From Tetrahymena elliotti 4EA (Eukaryota; Ciliophora; Oligohymenophorea; Hymenostomatida; Tetrahymenidae): a stretch of DNA of 64,000 nt. The notes under the pieces are model-generated. The model had not been told where the DNA came from. It made no database searches and saw only the letters and a list, made by a program, of their open reading frames with translations. The position numbers were made by a program, and so were the translations under genes. The stretch covers positions 871,554 to 935,553 of the forward strand of contig JH720320.1 of assembly GCA_000231825.2 (NCBI GenBank), given 5' to 3'. Shown here piece after piece: positions 11,507 through 22,875 of the stretch; the stretch's first letter is position 1; each line of letters starts with the position of its first letter.

Positions 11507-12011
11507 TAATTAATTAATAATAGATATAATTTTTAAGTAAAATTTATTGTTTGTTTATTTATTTTTCTGGGTTTTACAAAAATAATAAATTTTAAGAAAA
11601 AGATCTATTCTTTGAAAAACTTTTTTCCATTTACATTTTATTGAGACTCAACAATTCTTTTTGAGAGATCTATTCTTTATTTAAAAAATTAATATTATTC
11701 TTTTTTTACATTTGACTAATTGTCTTCAAATTTTAATGGGTTTAAATACACTTTTTTTCCTTATTATAAAAGAGAACTTCAATTTATTTTTAAGATTCTA
11801 TGATAGATAGTAGATACTTTTTGCCTATTAATATCTTATTTTGAACTTAAAAAGTGTTTTGAAAATGATTTTTAACTTTTAAAAGATTGATTGTTTTATA
11901 ATTTTTAGGATAGATAATTAAACTTTTAAATTTTAAAGAATTTTGAATGATTGATACTTTTTTAATGTTTGAAAAGCAAACAGATTTATTTTTTACAAAC
12001 CAATATACAAA
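11507..12011. other. Intergenic
   Basis: AT-rich, no exon seen. The AGATCTATTCTTT motif occurs twice (about 11602 and 11666), a short local duplication. Confidence 0.4.
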
Positions 12012-13136
12012 ATGAGAAGCTAAAAAAATATATTAATAAAGAAAACTGTTTTTCCAATAACTATAGAAAATGATTTTTAGAAGGATATTAAGAATATTAG
12101 TAAGCTAGGGTCTATTTGTATTGAAGGATCTCACATGAGAGCATCAGGATCAGCCCCTAATTTGAGTAAGAATCAATCCCATTTGAAAATAATTCATTAA
12201 AATAAACACTTGACATATTTTTATAGAGCTTATTTTTATAAATCATTTTTGACAAAATAGATATTTTAGCAAGATAATCAATTTCTCCAGAAGAATATTT
12301 ATCTTTGAAAAAGACATCAAGTCAGTAACTTATTTTAAAGAAGGCTTATTTTTAAAAATAAACTGTGAAAATTAAAAGATGAAAAGAAAACTGAAGCTGC
12401 ATCAATCATATTATCTTTAAAAAATAAGGAAAACAACAAGAGTTTAAGCAAACTAAAATTGTAGCCTTTAACTACTTCAAACGCTAAATCAAATTTATTA
12501 CCAAGTATCTCTATTCCTTAGACAACTATTGTAAAGAGTAATGTTGAATAATTGATACCTGTTAAATATTAGTAATAAGCTAGAAACTAAAGTATGAAGA
12601 AACTAAAGCCTTTAAATAATCAAGAATTTTTGATAGATAAACCAATTGTAAATTAACTACCAGCAGAAGAGAAGTAGTAAGAAATTAAAAAACCTAAGAA
12701 AAATAAAAAGAAAAAAGAAAGTTAGAAGGAATCCTAGTTTTTGATGAGAAGAATATACTCCACTTAAGAAGCGTTAGTAGAAATTATAAAAATAATATAA
12801 GAGTTAGAAATTATAGTTGAAGGTGATATTTCTTCTCAAGAATTGATAAATATTATAGATAATCTTATCAAAGGAAAAGACGAAGCAAAAAGAGAAATGA
12901 CTCTATGTAGAAAAGAAGAAAGCTTTAACATAATATACGAAAAGTTATATCCAAAAGTAATATAAGCCATTTGTAGTCAGGAATTCTCAGATTAATACTA
13001 GTATATAAACAAAAAATTTATAGACATTTTAAATTAAACTCCCTATGTAATTGTATAAAACTCCTAAGAAGAATAATCTTTACAATAAAACTCATTGCTA
13101 TAATTGCAGAGCTCTCCTTAAAAATTAAGTGTTTGA
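12012..13136 (+). CDS. Unrecognised Lys/Gln-rich protein
   Basis: Model with three exons, 12012-12165, 12270-12320 and 12379-13136, 320 aa, TGA at 13134. The first intron (GTAAGA..TTTAG) is convincing. The second (GTCAGT..AAAAG, 58 bases) is inferred to escape an in-frame TGA and is less certain. The start is MRSQKNILIKKTVFPI. A strongly basic tract KKPKKNKKKKE lies near the middle, followed by a helical acidic segment (ALVEIIKIIQELEIIVEGDI, ELINIIDNLIKGKDEAKRE) and a Q-rich tail. No domain recognised. The basic tract could be a nuclear signal, but that is only a guess. Reading frame length and compatible phases argue for a real gene. Confidence 0.6.
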
Positions 13137-14091
13137 ATACTTACTTAACTGATCTCTCAAGATTAATTAAAATAGATATTATTGCAATCAGCTAATAATA
13201 TTTATAAGAAAATTATTGTTTAAGCAATTAAATAATCTTGAAGGATAATTTATTTATTTACTCAGCAAATATTAGTAATTAAAATTAATATGTAAAATAG
13301 ATGAATGATTGATATTTCTTAGAAATACAATTTTCTATCAAAAAAACCAAAATTTTTACTTTTGAATATTTATTAATTAAAATTTGTTGCCAAATCACAT
13401 GTAAAGAGTATTCTAAGATGAAGATTTATATTTACGTATTTTTTTTTAGTTTTAAGAAATATTCAAACTAGGTATTTGAAATTACCTTAAGTCACTTTAT
13501 TTACTTTATTATCCTATGATTTTTTGGAAATAAAATTATTTCCATCTAAATAAAAACTATGATTTTAATGGAAAAGATAGGCTAAAAACTATTTTGTATT
13601 TTGCAAATGTAAATAATTAGATCAGTTTTTATATTTTTATTAATTTTTTAAGCAATATTTTCTAAATCTTCAAATGAATATTGTTGAAATAAAAGGCTAA
13701 TTTTTTTCTAATAAATTATTTTTAAAGAAATAAATTTGTCAATCCAAACTACAGAGTAAAATAAATGGATAGAGATATTTTCCTTTTGTAATAAATTAAT
13801 TATTTAATATACATTTAACAATCAATAACTTTAATTAGAAAAAAAATATCAATTTCTAATTACAAATTTGTGAATTAAATTTATGTATGATGGTATTAGA
13901 AATCGATGTTACAGATACTTCTTCTTGTTTGTAAGATCAAAGAATTATAATTTTTACTGATTCCAAATTTTAGTAACTAAGTAAATAAATGTCAAGTAAA
14001 TATTATTCTCTCGCTATTCTTTGATTTTAATAATTAAAATATAAATTAAGTTCACTCAAAATCATAATAAATTTTCTTCAAAGATTTACTA
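13137..14091. other. Intergenic
   Basis: AT-rich, frequent TGA in all frames; no RNA gene or exon recognised. Confidence 0.4.
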
Positions 14092-15933
14092 ATGAGCTAT
14101 CAAATAATAAAAAATATCTAAGATTAACCAAAAGAATAAAATATGTTCTCAAAAAAATACTAAAATTCTTCTTCTGTCTCCCCTGAACGCAATATAAGTT
14201 CATCAAATTTAAAATTGTTTAAAGATGATCATGATTAAGAATTATTTTTTCATAAAAATAATATAAACATACATTAAAATCAAAATTCAAGTACAAATAA
14301 GAGATAATCAAGTGAAGCAAAAAATAAGTAAGATGTTGCTTAAAAGTGTTATTCAAATGTAGTTAATTCTTAAAATAAAAGTGGTCAATCAACAATAGAT
14401 TAAAATAGTTTTCAAAGTCAAGAAAAATCTTTAGGAAAATTCTTGAATGGTTCTTTTTAATAAGGTAAAAAATAAATTGAAAACCATTAAAATAGATATC
14501 AAATACTATTATGTCCCTCATATGAAAGCTAATACAGCTTTCTTTAATAATAAGCTTTACAGCCTACTACTTATTAAATGGAGAAAATGAGTAAGAAGCC
14601 TGTATATCAGACCCATATAATGATATCATCTCCACAAAGTTATTCCTAAATTACATTACAACATGAAACAAGCATTTAAAAAGGCATAAATAGTGTAGAT
14701 TAATAAGAAAATGAAGATTAGAAGACTATGGGCTTTCAAAATTAGAATTAAAACTTAACGGCAAGATCTATGTAAATGATATAAAAGTTTTGCAGTAAAA
14801 ATGATTCATCAAGCAAAAGCTTTAGCAATTGTAATGAACCAATAAATAGTTCTACTTAGCAAACAGAAAAGTTTAATTAAAAATAAATGCGATTATACTA
14901 AATCCTAGCAACACAGTTCAAAGATAAAAATATCTAATAGTGTTGCTAGAATTAAAATAATAATAAAACAGATAATTCTAAAAAAAATATTGAAAATAGT
15001 TTTTAATAAAAATCAAGAAACACAAACTAGTCATTGCATACTACTTTCCATTAAACAACTAGCACTTAATTTTCAGTTAACCAATTACAACAATAGAATT
15101 AAAATGAAAAGCAAGAAAGTAATCAATCTAAGTTATTGAATCAAATTCAAACTGAAAGATTATACATAAAAAAAACTAAAGTACCCAACAACACTGAAAG
15201 GTTTTCAATATAAGAAAATTCATAATCTTAAAAAATATTGAGAAACCCAATTTAATTACCTGAAATCTAAAAAAAAGACGGACATGTTTGTGATAATTAA
15301 TTTCAATCAAAATTTATTTAAACTAAAAGCTGTAAAACAAATACTCTAAAAGAAGATTGTAAATCTTCAAGCAACAGCTTTCACTCTAGTTAACTTATTG
15401 ATATTAAAAGCACAGAGTTTTAAAATTAACAACTTTAGAATTCTTTGAATAAACATAATCATTTTTTTAAAATTTTTAATCACTATGATGAAAAGAAATA
15501 TAATTTAGAAAGATTTAAAATATTAAAGACAGTATAAAAATCTTCTAATCAAATAAAACATCAACTTAGCCAAAAATAACATAATAATTATGAAAGTCTT
15601 AGGTCATAAAGCTAAGAAAAACATTACAATACTTAGTCATCTAAAAAATTATAAGAAAATTTTGAATCATAATAATAATAATAATAAAACAAATAAACTT
15701 CTTTATCTCCTGAAATTAAGTAGAGATATTCCATAATTTACCCCTTTATGCCTATAGTATATAATAATCAAGAAGGCAGTAATACCAACATAAAATAATA
15801 AAGTAATTTTATTTTTTAATTATTTTAAAAGACATGCTCTTCTAAATTTTCCTTTCTTTGCTTTACACAAAATATTTTTGTTTTTTTTGAGTGCCTTATC
15901 TCACTAGATACACTATTGTTATTCATTTAATGA
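14092..15933 (+). CDS. Long Q/N/S-rich low-complexity protein
   Basis: One open frame in the ciliate code from ATG 14092 to TGA 15931-15933, 613 codons. The product is dominated by Asn, Gln, Ser and Lys with a pure polyglutamine run encoded by repeated TAA near 15670-15690. No globular domain is recognised. The last 45 codons are hydrophobic (FLCFTQNIFVFFECL) and unlike the rest, which suggests that the real exon ends earlier, at a GTAATT donor at 15803. The annotated stop also overlaps the ATG proposed for the next gene. If the donor at 15803 is spliced to an acceptor ending at 16109, this frame fuses in phase with the downstream frame to give one 1126-residue protein. I keep both readings open; the body of the frame is very likely coding. 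Confidence 0.6.
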
Positions 15934-17779
15934 AAAATATTGATTTAAAATCTTTAATGAAATAACTTAAATAAAATAGGTGAGTTACTTTGTTTAAAAG
16001 GAATGAGTAAAGTTTTTAGTGTCTCAAACACTTTTATTAAACTAAAGTAAATTAGTATTATAAAAATCAAATTAAACTTTTAACTTAATTTACTAAATTT
16101 TCTAAAGAGAAAAAAGGATATTTGAAGCAGATACAAGCATCAATCTAAGAGAATTTAAAAATTAAAGATTAAGCTTGCTCAACTCTAAAATTTAAGTAAA
16201 GGTGTATGATACATTTATTAGTAAAATAGGAGGAATAGATTATATTTAGTAGTCTGTTATATTCAAGTTCTGTGATTATTTGAATGATAATATTAATTTA
16301 TAGCAAAAAGTTTCATTTGACTATAATAATATTTACTTTTTGACATTTATTATGCATGCTCTAGGAGTTAAACTAAATGTACCAAAAATTTAACTTTAGA
16401 ATAACCTTAAATAGTTGGGTTTAAGTTTTATTAAAATGAAGAATTATAAGCAAATTATGACTGACTTTATATTTGAAGATTAAAAGTTAATTAATAAGAC
16501 ATTCCAGACAGAATTTTTGAGAAAGATGTCTCGTTGTGAAAAATATTTTATGGATTATAGCTTGCTAGAAGAAATAGGAGGAGAAGAAATATTAAAAAAT
16601 ATAGTTGAGATGTTTCATAATAGTATGATGAGGGAAAATCCTAAATGCTAAAAACTTAATCTAAATTCATAACAAGTCTATAAAGGTTTTCTTTATTTAA
16701 TTGTGAAAGAGGATTGTCTTTCTATGACATTTGATTACCTAATCAATCTATAAAAATAATTTGAATTAACTCAATAAGATTTTTATCATGCAAAAAAATT
16801 GATTTAAAAATGCTTTGAGTGTTATGGAGTGGCAGAGAAACCTCTAAATCATGTGTTAGAAATTTTTGATTCAATTCGTCATTTAGCAACTGAAGGCTAT
16901 GGTAGGCTCTCTAAGGATTAAAATAACCTTGAATAAATCATTTAAGAATTATCTTCTGATATTTATCTGTAATTAACAAAATCAAAAGAAGTAGAAGAAT
17001 AATCAATTGAAGATAAATTGGCCATGAGCTAGGAAAACATATAAAATGTTGTTAATTGCCTTTTAAGACCTTACTGTCATCCTTACTACAATTATTTATA
17101 CTTTCCATATAATAAAAGCAATAGACCACTATAAAATAAAAATCATAAAAAGAATGTATAAAATTTAATACAAAGTAGAATCTTTCCTTTCATAGCTAGT
17201 TTTATTTAAGAATATTTCCAGAACTCAAATCCTTAAAATTTGACTTCTTCTCAGAGTCCATCAAATATTCAAAAAAAAATATCTAATTTACTAGACCCTT
17301 TGATTATTTTAGATATAAAAATTAAATTATAATTCCTCATAAATAACGTAAAATACAACTTGTAAGAGGACAATCAACATATTTACAATACTCTAGTAGA
17401 AATGTCCCCTCAATTTATCATACATTCTGCAGAAGAATTCTTGGCTATTAATGAAAAAATAAAATAAGATCTTTAAGGAAATTTATCAGAATAAGCATTT
17501 TAACATATCTATAAAAGCTTATTCAAGTTCTGCCTGAATTAATTTATTGATGACTTTCCTCTAAGAATATCTGCTTATGATATTTTTGAAATGATAAAAG
17601 AATATAAATTAAGCTATAAAATGGTAGAAAAGATTTGTAAAATTCTTTGGAAAATTCTTAAGTTTAATTGCTTATCTGAAATCATCATAGAAATTTTTTA
17701 TAAATAATATTGTTCTATCAAAGATTTTTTGAAAGCTTGTTGTGAAAGTTAATTTTAAAAACCTTCAAGAGATAATTGA
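15930..17779 (+). CDS. Unrecognised helical protein, about 573 aa
   Basis: Two-exon model: 15930-15979 (MKNIDLKSLMKQLKQN), GTGAGT..AAAG intron, then 16108-17779, total 574 codons. The large exon is unmistakably coding: a continuous frame with balanced composition, for example FEADTSINLREFKNQRLS, IMHALGVKLNVP, MDYSLLEEIGGEEILKNIV and HVLEIFDSIRHLATEGYG. It looks all-helical, perhaps a repeat scaffold, but I recognise no family. The first exon is uncertain because its ATG overlaps the TGA of the preceding frame. The alternative is that this is the C-terminal part of the 14092 gene, through an intron 15803-16109. Confidence 0.65.
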
Positions 17780-18221
17780 TTAAGATTACTTTAAACAAAA
17801 ATTTACTGTCTCAATGTTTTAATATTATTTTTTATGAACAATGATTGGGTATTCTATGATCATTCAGTTTAAATTAACTAAAATTAAATTAAAATATTTA
17901 TCTCTTCTTTTTAGTAAAACATCAATTAATTGTTAAGATTTATGTTTAAAACTTCAACTAACTTCCTTTTATTTTCTTCAAGACTTCAATTTATTTAAAA
18001 AAAGTGTTTAATTTGATAACATGCCTTTACAAATGTTATTTCTTTTCAAAATTTCAAAATACATTTGCTTTTTTCTCATTTTTTTTAAATAAAAGTTATT
18101 TTGTTGGTTTGTATAAATTAAGGAACACAAACATAAAAAGAAAAAAACAAAACTTCTTGAATGATCAATTATAATAATTTTAAGCTTAGTGATCGTTGGA
18201 TAAATATTTCCCTTACTATTT
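17780..18221. other. Convergent intergenic gap
   Basis: Lies between the 3' ends of the gene to the left (+) and the histidine kinase (-). No structure recognised. Confidence 0.4.
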
Positions 18222-21200
18222 TCACTTTATGCATTTATTTTAATATAAAAATTCATTTGCTAAAGTTTATTCTAACTGTTTAATGTTAATTGGCTTGGTA
18301 ATGTAATATTTCATTCCGTTTTAAAATGCCTTTTATTTTTCAGAATCTTAAACGAATGCAGAGCATGCTGAAATAACAGGTTTAGTCGATGACTGTTACT
18401 CATTATAGAAGTTAAAAATTTCAGTTGTTGTTTAGTGGCCATCCATGACTGGCATATCAATATCCATAAAAATTAATTTGTAGTTTTAACAGCACTATTA
18501 ATTATTGTACCTTAGCTTTATTTTTTAAATGGCTTCTAAACCACTACTTGACTTATCTGCATAAAAGCCAAAAGTTTTAAGAACTAATTGTAAGGAAAAT
18601 AAATTAAAATCATTGTCATCAACAATTAAAATTTAAGAGCACTCACAAGTCTTATCTGCATTTAATTTGTTTAGTTATTATTATGTATTATTTACTTTTT
18701 ATTCTTTTTCTTGTTTTAGCTTCTATGAATTGATTGTATATATTTCTTGAAGCATTCTTGTCTTTTGGTTTGATTTTTTCATTTTTGTTGAAGAAAATAA
18801 TGAATCATTCATTGCTTACTCCTAAATTATTTGATCTTTGAGAATCTATAAAGGTGACTCACAATCTTTGAAATACTGATTTCTCAATTATAAACTATTT
18901 GTACAAATTATGTTGAAATTAAGAGAAGAGTTTTCTTCAAGAATTTAACAAGATTCTATTTTCTTTTCAAGTTGGTTATCTACAGCTATGAACGATTGTT
19001 AAAAAATTAAATCTTCTTTTGATTTTTAAGAGAAAAGAATTTAATCATTATTATATTCTTATGTTTTTTAATTTGATAGGTTAAAAGTGTCTAATTTGCT
19101 GCTGCATTTACTTTTTATTTTTGAATTAAGAAAACTTCCTTCTGACGGAATTATTGAATTATTATTAAAAGATGAACAGTGTAAAAAACTAGATTTGCTA
19201 TTTGTTAATACTTTTTTAGGTACCAAACTTAGTGTGATTGTACTTTATTTAGAGTATTGTTTTGAAAGTTAACCCTCCAAAGGCTCAGTTGTGATATTAT
19301 ATAAAAACTAAGAATTTTCTATATTAACAGAATTTTAGTTAAATAAGTCAGGCTTTGATTTTTAAAATTCTTAGCTTATTCGAAAAGATTTCATGATATT
19401 CAATATATTTTATCTTGAAGTTTAATGTGCAAAATTTGATTTACTTTCAATTTTAGTGCAGCTTTCCCATTTAATTATTTATTAATTGAAGATATCTTTT
19501 AATTTATATTTGCATCCTGTCTTATTTAAATCTCTATCAATTATGTAAAAAGAAAAAGTTGATCCTTCGTTTACCTTAGATTTTACCATCATTTTTCTAT
19601 TTCCTCCTAAACCCATAGCCAAATTATTTGTTATGCTCAATCCAAATCCTGCACCCTTAGTATTTAAGTATTTTGCATTCAACTTATTTCCAAATGTTTG
19701 AAAAATATTCTTCAGATTATCTTCTGGTATTCCACATCCTTATCAAATAAAGTTATTTTAAATAAAACTTAAATTTACTTAGTTAAAGATTAAAGCCAAA
19801 ATTTAGAAAATTATGAGGGGAGAAGTTGATATTTAATACAAAAAATATGGAAGCAAGTAAAAATAAAATTTAAAATTAAATGGTTAAAAATGATGAAACG
19901 AAGATTTATTAACTCCCTCCCTCTCTTTAAAAAAATTTATATTAATTTGTATATTTTGTTTTAATTTTAATGCTTTGATTCGATTCAAACTTTACTGAGT
20001 TCTATTTAAAATTGATTCTTTCTTTTATATTTCAGTAATTACAATTTTTATGAATTATACTAGAAATTTATTTAAAGTTAAACATTTAATTTACCTGTGT
20101 CGCTTACATCTACTCTAATTAGTTTAGGAGATTCTAAGGCAAATATTATTCTAATATTTCCTTTTTAAGTAAATTTGAGGGAATTGCATAATAGATTTAA
20201 AATAACTTATCTAATTCTATTTAAATCAGAGTGAATCTATTCTGGCAGATTACTATCAAATTAAACATCAATTTATATTCCTTTTAGTGCTGCTTGATGG
20301 CAAACCATATCAATACATTCTGTTACTAACTCAAATAAACTTAATGGAGTGAATGTTAATTGGAAATCTCCAGAATTAATTTAAGCAAAATCAAGAATAT
20401 CATTTATTATATTTAATAAAATGTAATTTGAATTTAATGCGGGTTTAACAATCGTTTCCAAGACCTCTTGAACATCTATGTTATCTTATTCAAAATTTTG
20501 AACAAGAAGCTAGAGCATTTAAATACTACAATTAAGAGGGGTTCTCAATTCATGAGAAACTGATGCTAGCATTCTATTTTTATATTCGAATATTTCATTT
20601 TAATTAATACTTTTTAAAAGAGCAGTATTGTCAAAATATTCAATGAGAATAAAATACTCACTGTTTAAATTAGTCCTTTTTCCTAAATATAATCCAACTT
20701 TTAACCACTAAATTCTGTTTTCATTATTTTCTTAATCTTAGAGAATAATTATGATGTCATTTTTATCCTCAAAATACATAATATTTGTCCTATTATTATG
20801 GTCTTATTATTAATTTTATTCATCTTAATATTGATCATTCCGTTATTGAAGTCTGCTGGAAGATCTGAATCGCTAGAGTTCGTTCTTTTCTTAAGTAAAA
20901 AATATGCCTTAGATCAAATCTTAAAGTGTAGTAGCTTTATTTCTTTTAAGTATTTCTAAGGCTTATTATGGGATGATTTGCTATTTTAAAGAACTTAATT
21001 TTTCATTATAATTTTTTTGTGTTGATTAATTTTTTCTATTTAAGATCTGTTCATCATTAATCAAAATACTATTTCTACAATCTAAATTCTACTAACCCAA
21101 TCTTTTTTAGCTTTAAAATTAATTTTATGTGGATATTAAATTAGAGGATTTAATATTTGGATTTAATTAAATTTCTATTTGCTGATTCTAATCTGCTATT

Positions 21201-22102
21201 TCATAGTGATGATTTTCATCACAATTTAAATTAGATTATCCTGGGATTTTTAAGAGACTTTATTTATTTTTACTTTCTTCTACTTAGATTATTTATAACT
21301 ATAATAGCTTTTCATTTATACTCTCTTCATCATTAATATTTATTTATTTTTTAATAAATTTGTTATTATAAACTACTTCAAGTTTTTGATTAAAAAGTGC
21401 TAACCCTGTTTTTAAATTATCCAAGACTCTTTTAAAAATAATTTCATTAGGATAATTGCAATCAAGGTTATATTCTGAACTTTTACCTTATTACTCTTTT
21501 GATTTTAATTCATTTCTCTAATTTTTAGCCTATTAATTTGAAGAAGGATGATAATCATAGTTTTATAATGGAATTTTAGCTTTGTAACTCATAGGAGAAA
21601 AAGAATTATTCTAAATTTCAAATGAGGAAGAATTGTTGAGAACTTTGCTTTGTTCAATAACTTATTAGGCATCACAATTATTTGAATTACTTTTCTACTA
21701 AATTTACTTCTACTAAATTTATGATATAAAATATCTCTCTATAGTTAGCTTACTTTAAAATGAAAATGCAAATAAAATTGAAATTATCATGAAATAGCTT
21801 AATTGTAGAATCTGATCATAAAAAATACTAAAAGATGCTATTAAAGCAATTAACAAAATAAATAAAATAATTTTTCTTAAAGAATTTCCTTGCTATATTA
21901 AATACTCTACCAAAAAAGCTAAAAAGATTGGGAACTAAGAAAAGCTGTTTTTTAGTATGATATATTGAAATGTGTAACTTAGGTAAACTAATAGGATAAG
22001 TAGCTTCATAAATTGATGAATAGAGACTTTTAAAGTAAAAAAATAAGATATAATTAATAGAATAAATAGAGTAGCTTGTGATGCAATGAGTTCATACTAC
22101 AT
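18222..22102 (-). CDS. Membrane hybrid histidine kinase with receiver domain
   Basis: Two certain exons, 20095 upward and 18222-19738, joined across a GTAAAT..AAG intron (19739-20094) inside the ATPase domain. From the internal ATG at 22102 the protein is 1174 aa, but the frame stays open to 22474 and includes more hydrophobic residues, so a further 5' exon is likely. Order: about six hydrophobic helices, a Q/N-rich linker, a PAS-like segment (LKTGLALFNQKLEVVYNN), HisKA with SVSHELRTPLN, N box RQVILNLLCNSLKFT, G1 SDTGCGIPEDNL, FQTFG, G2 GAGFGLSIT, GSTFSFYI, a long low-complexity linker, then a receiver with ILIVDDNDFN, phosphoacceptor FMDIDMPVMDG and the conserved Lys in YITKPI. All catalytic residues are present. 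Such kinases autophosphorylate on His and pass phosphate to the receiver Asp; the stimulus is unknown. A separate Hpt protein would be needed for relay. Confidence 0.9.
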
Positions 22103-22474
22103 CAAGTAATTTTAATCATAATATTTAGCAATTAATAAGACAATCAATTCATAAAAGAAATTTGAAGAAATAACTAGCAACTAATCATGGCAGATTATTT
22201 TCTCTAAGAAATATTTAGATAAATAATTTTTACAAGAAAAATTATCATTTGAATTTTAAGATAATGCTTTCTGCATAATAATTTTATTTCGATGATTATT
22301 CTTCTACTTATTTTTATTTTAGCAATCTATTTTTACTTAATTAATTACTAGAGATAATAATTACTTTTATTAGACAAAATAATAAAGAAAAGCATTCAAA
22401 CTTTTTAAAATTACAATACTAAAATCATAAATTATTTTTTGGTTAATTTGAGGTGGTTAATCATTACTTTAAAT

Positions 22475-22875
22475 TCATAAAAAGTACAGAAGAAAAATAT
22501 TATAAATGATAAAAAGAACTAGCTTTTTTGCAGTAATATCAACTTACCTATCGATGGATGGAATTCAGAAATTAGTTTTATAATTTTTGTCTTTTAAAAA
22601 AATAAAAAATCCTTTAATCAATTGTAAATAAATATTATTTTTAAGAATTCTCTAAATTAGATTATTGAGAGCAGAGGTTTCAAAAAATTTTTTTGAAATA
22701 TTCTGTATTCCAAAAATTAATTTTATTTTTATATTAATTTTCTTTCAAAATTATATCATCCTCCTCCTCCTGAAAATAGAAAAATTATTAAAAAAGATAT
22801 AAATAAAGTGAATGATTAATATCTTTATTGAAAATTTTGTGTATTTTAGTTTATTAATAATAATGTATTTAGTAC
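22475..22875. other. Intergenic between histidine kinase and PP2C genes
   Basis: About 400 bases; 22103-22474 upstream of it is open in the histidine-kinase frame and may be 5' exon. A (TCC)n run sits near 22760. A missing first exon of the histidine kinase could lie here. Confidence 0.35.
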
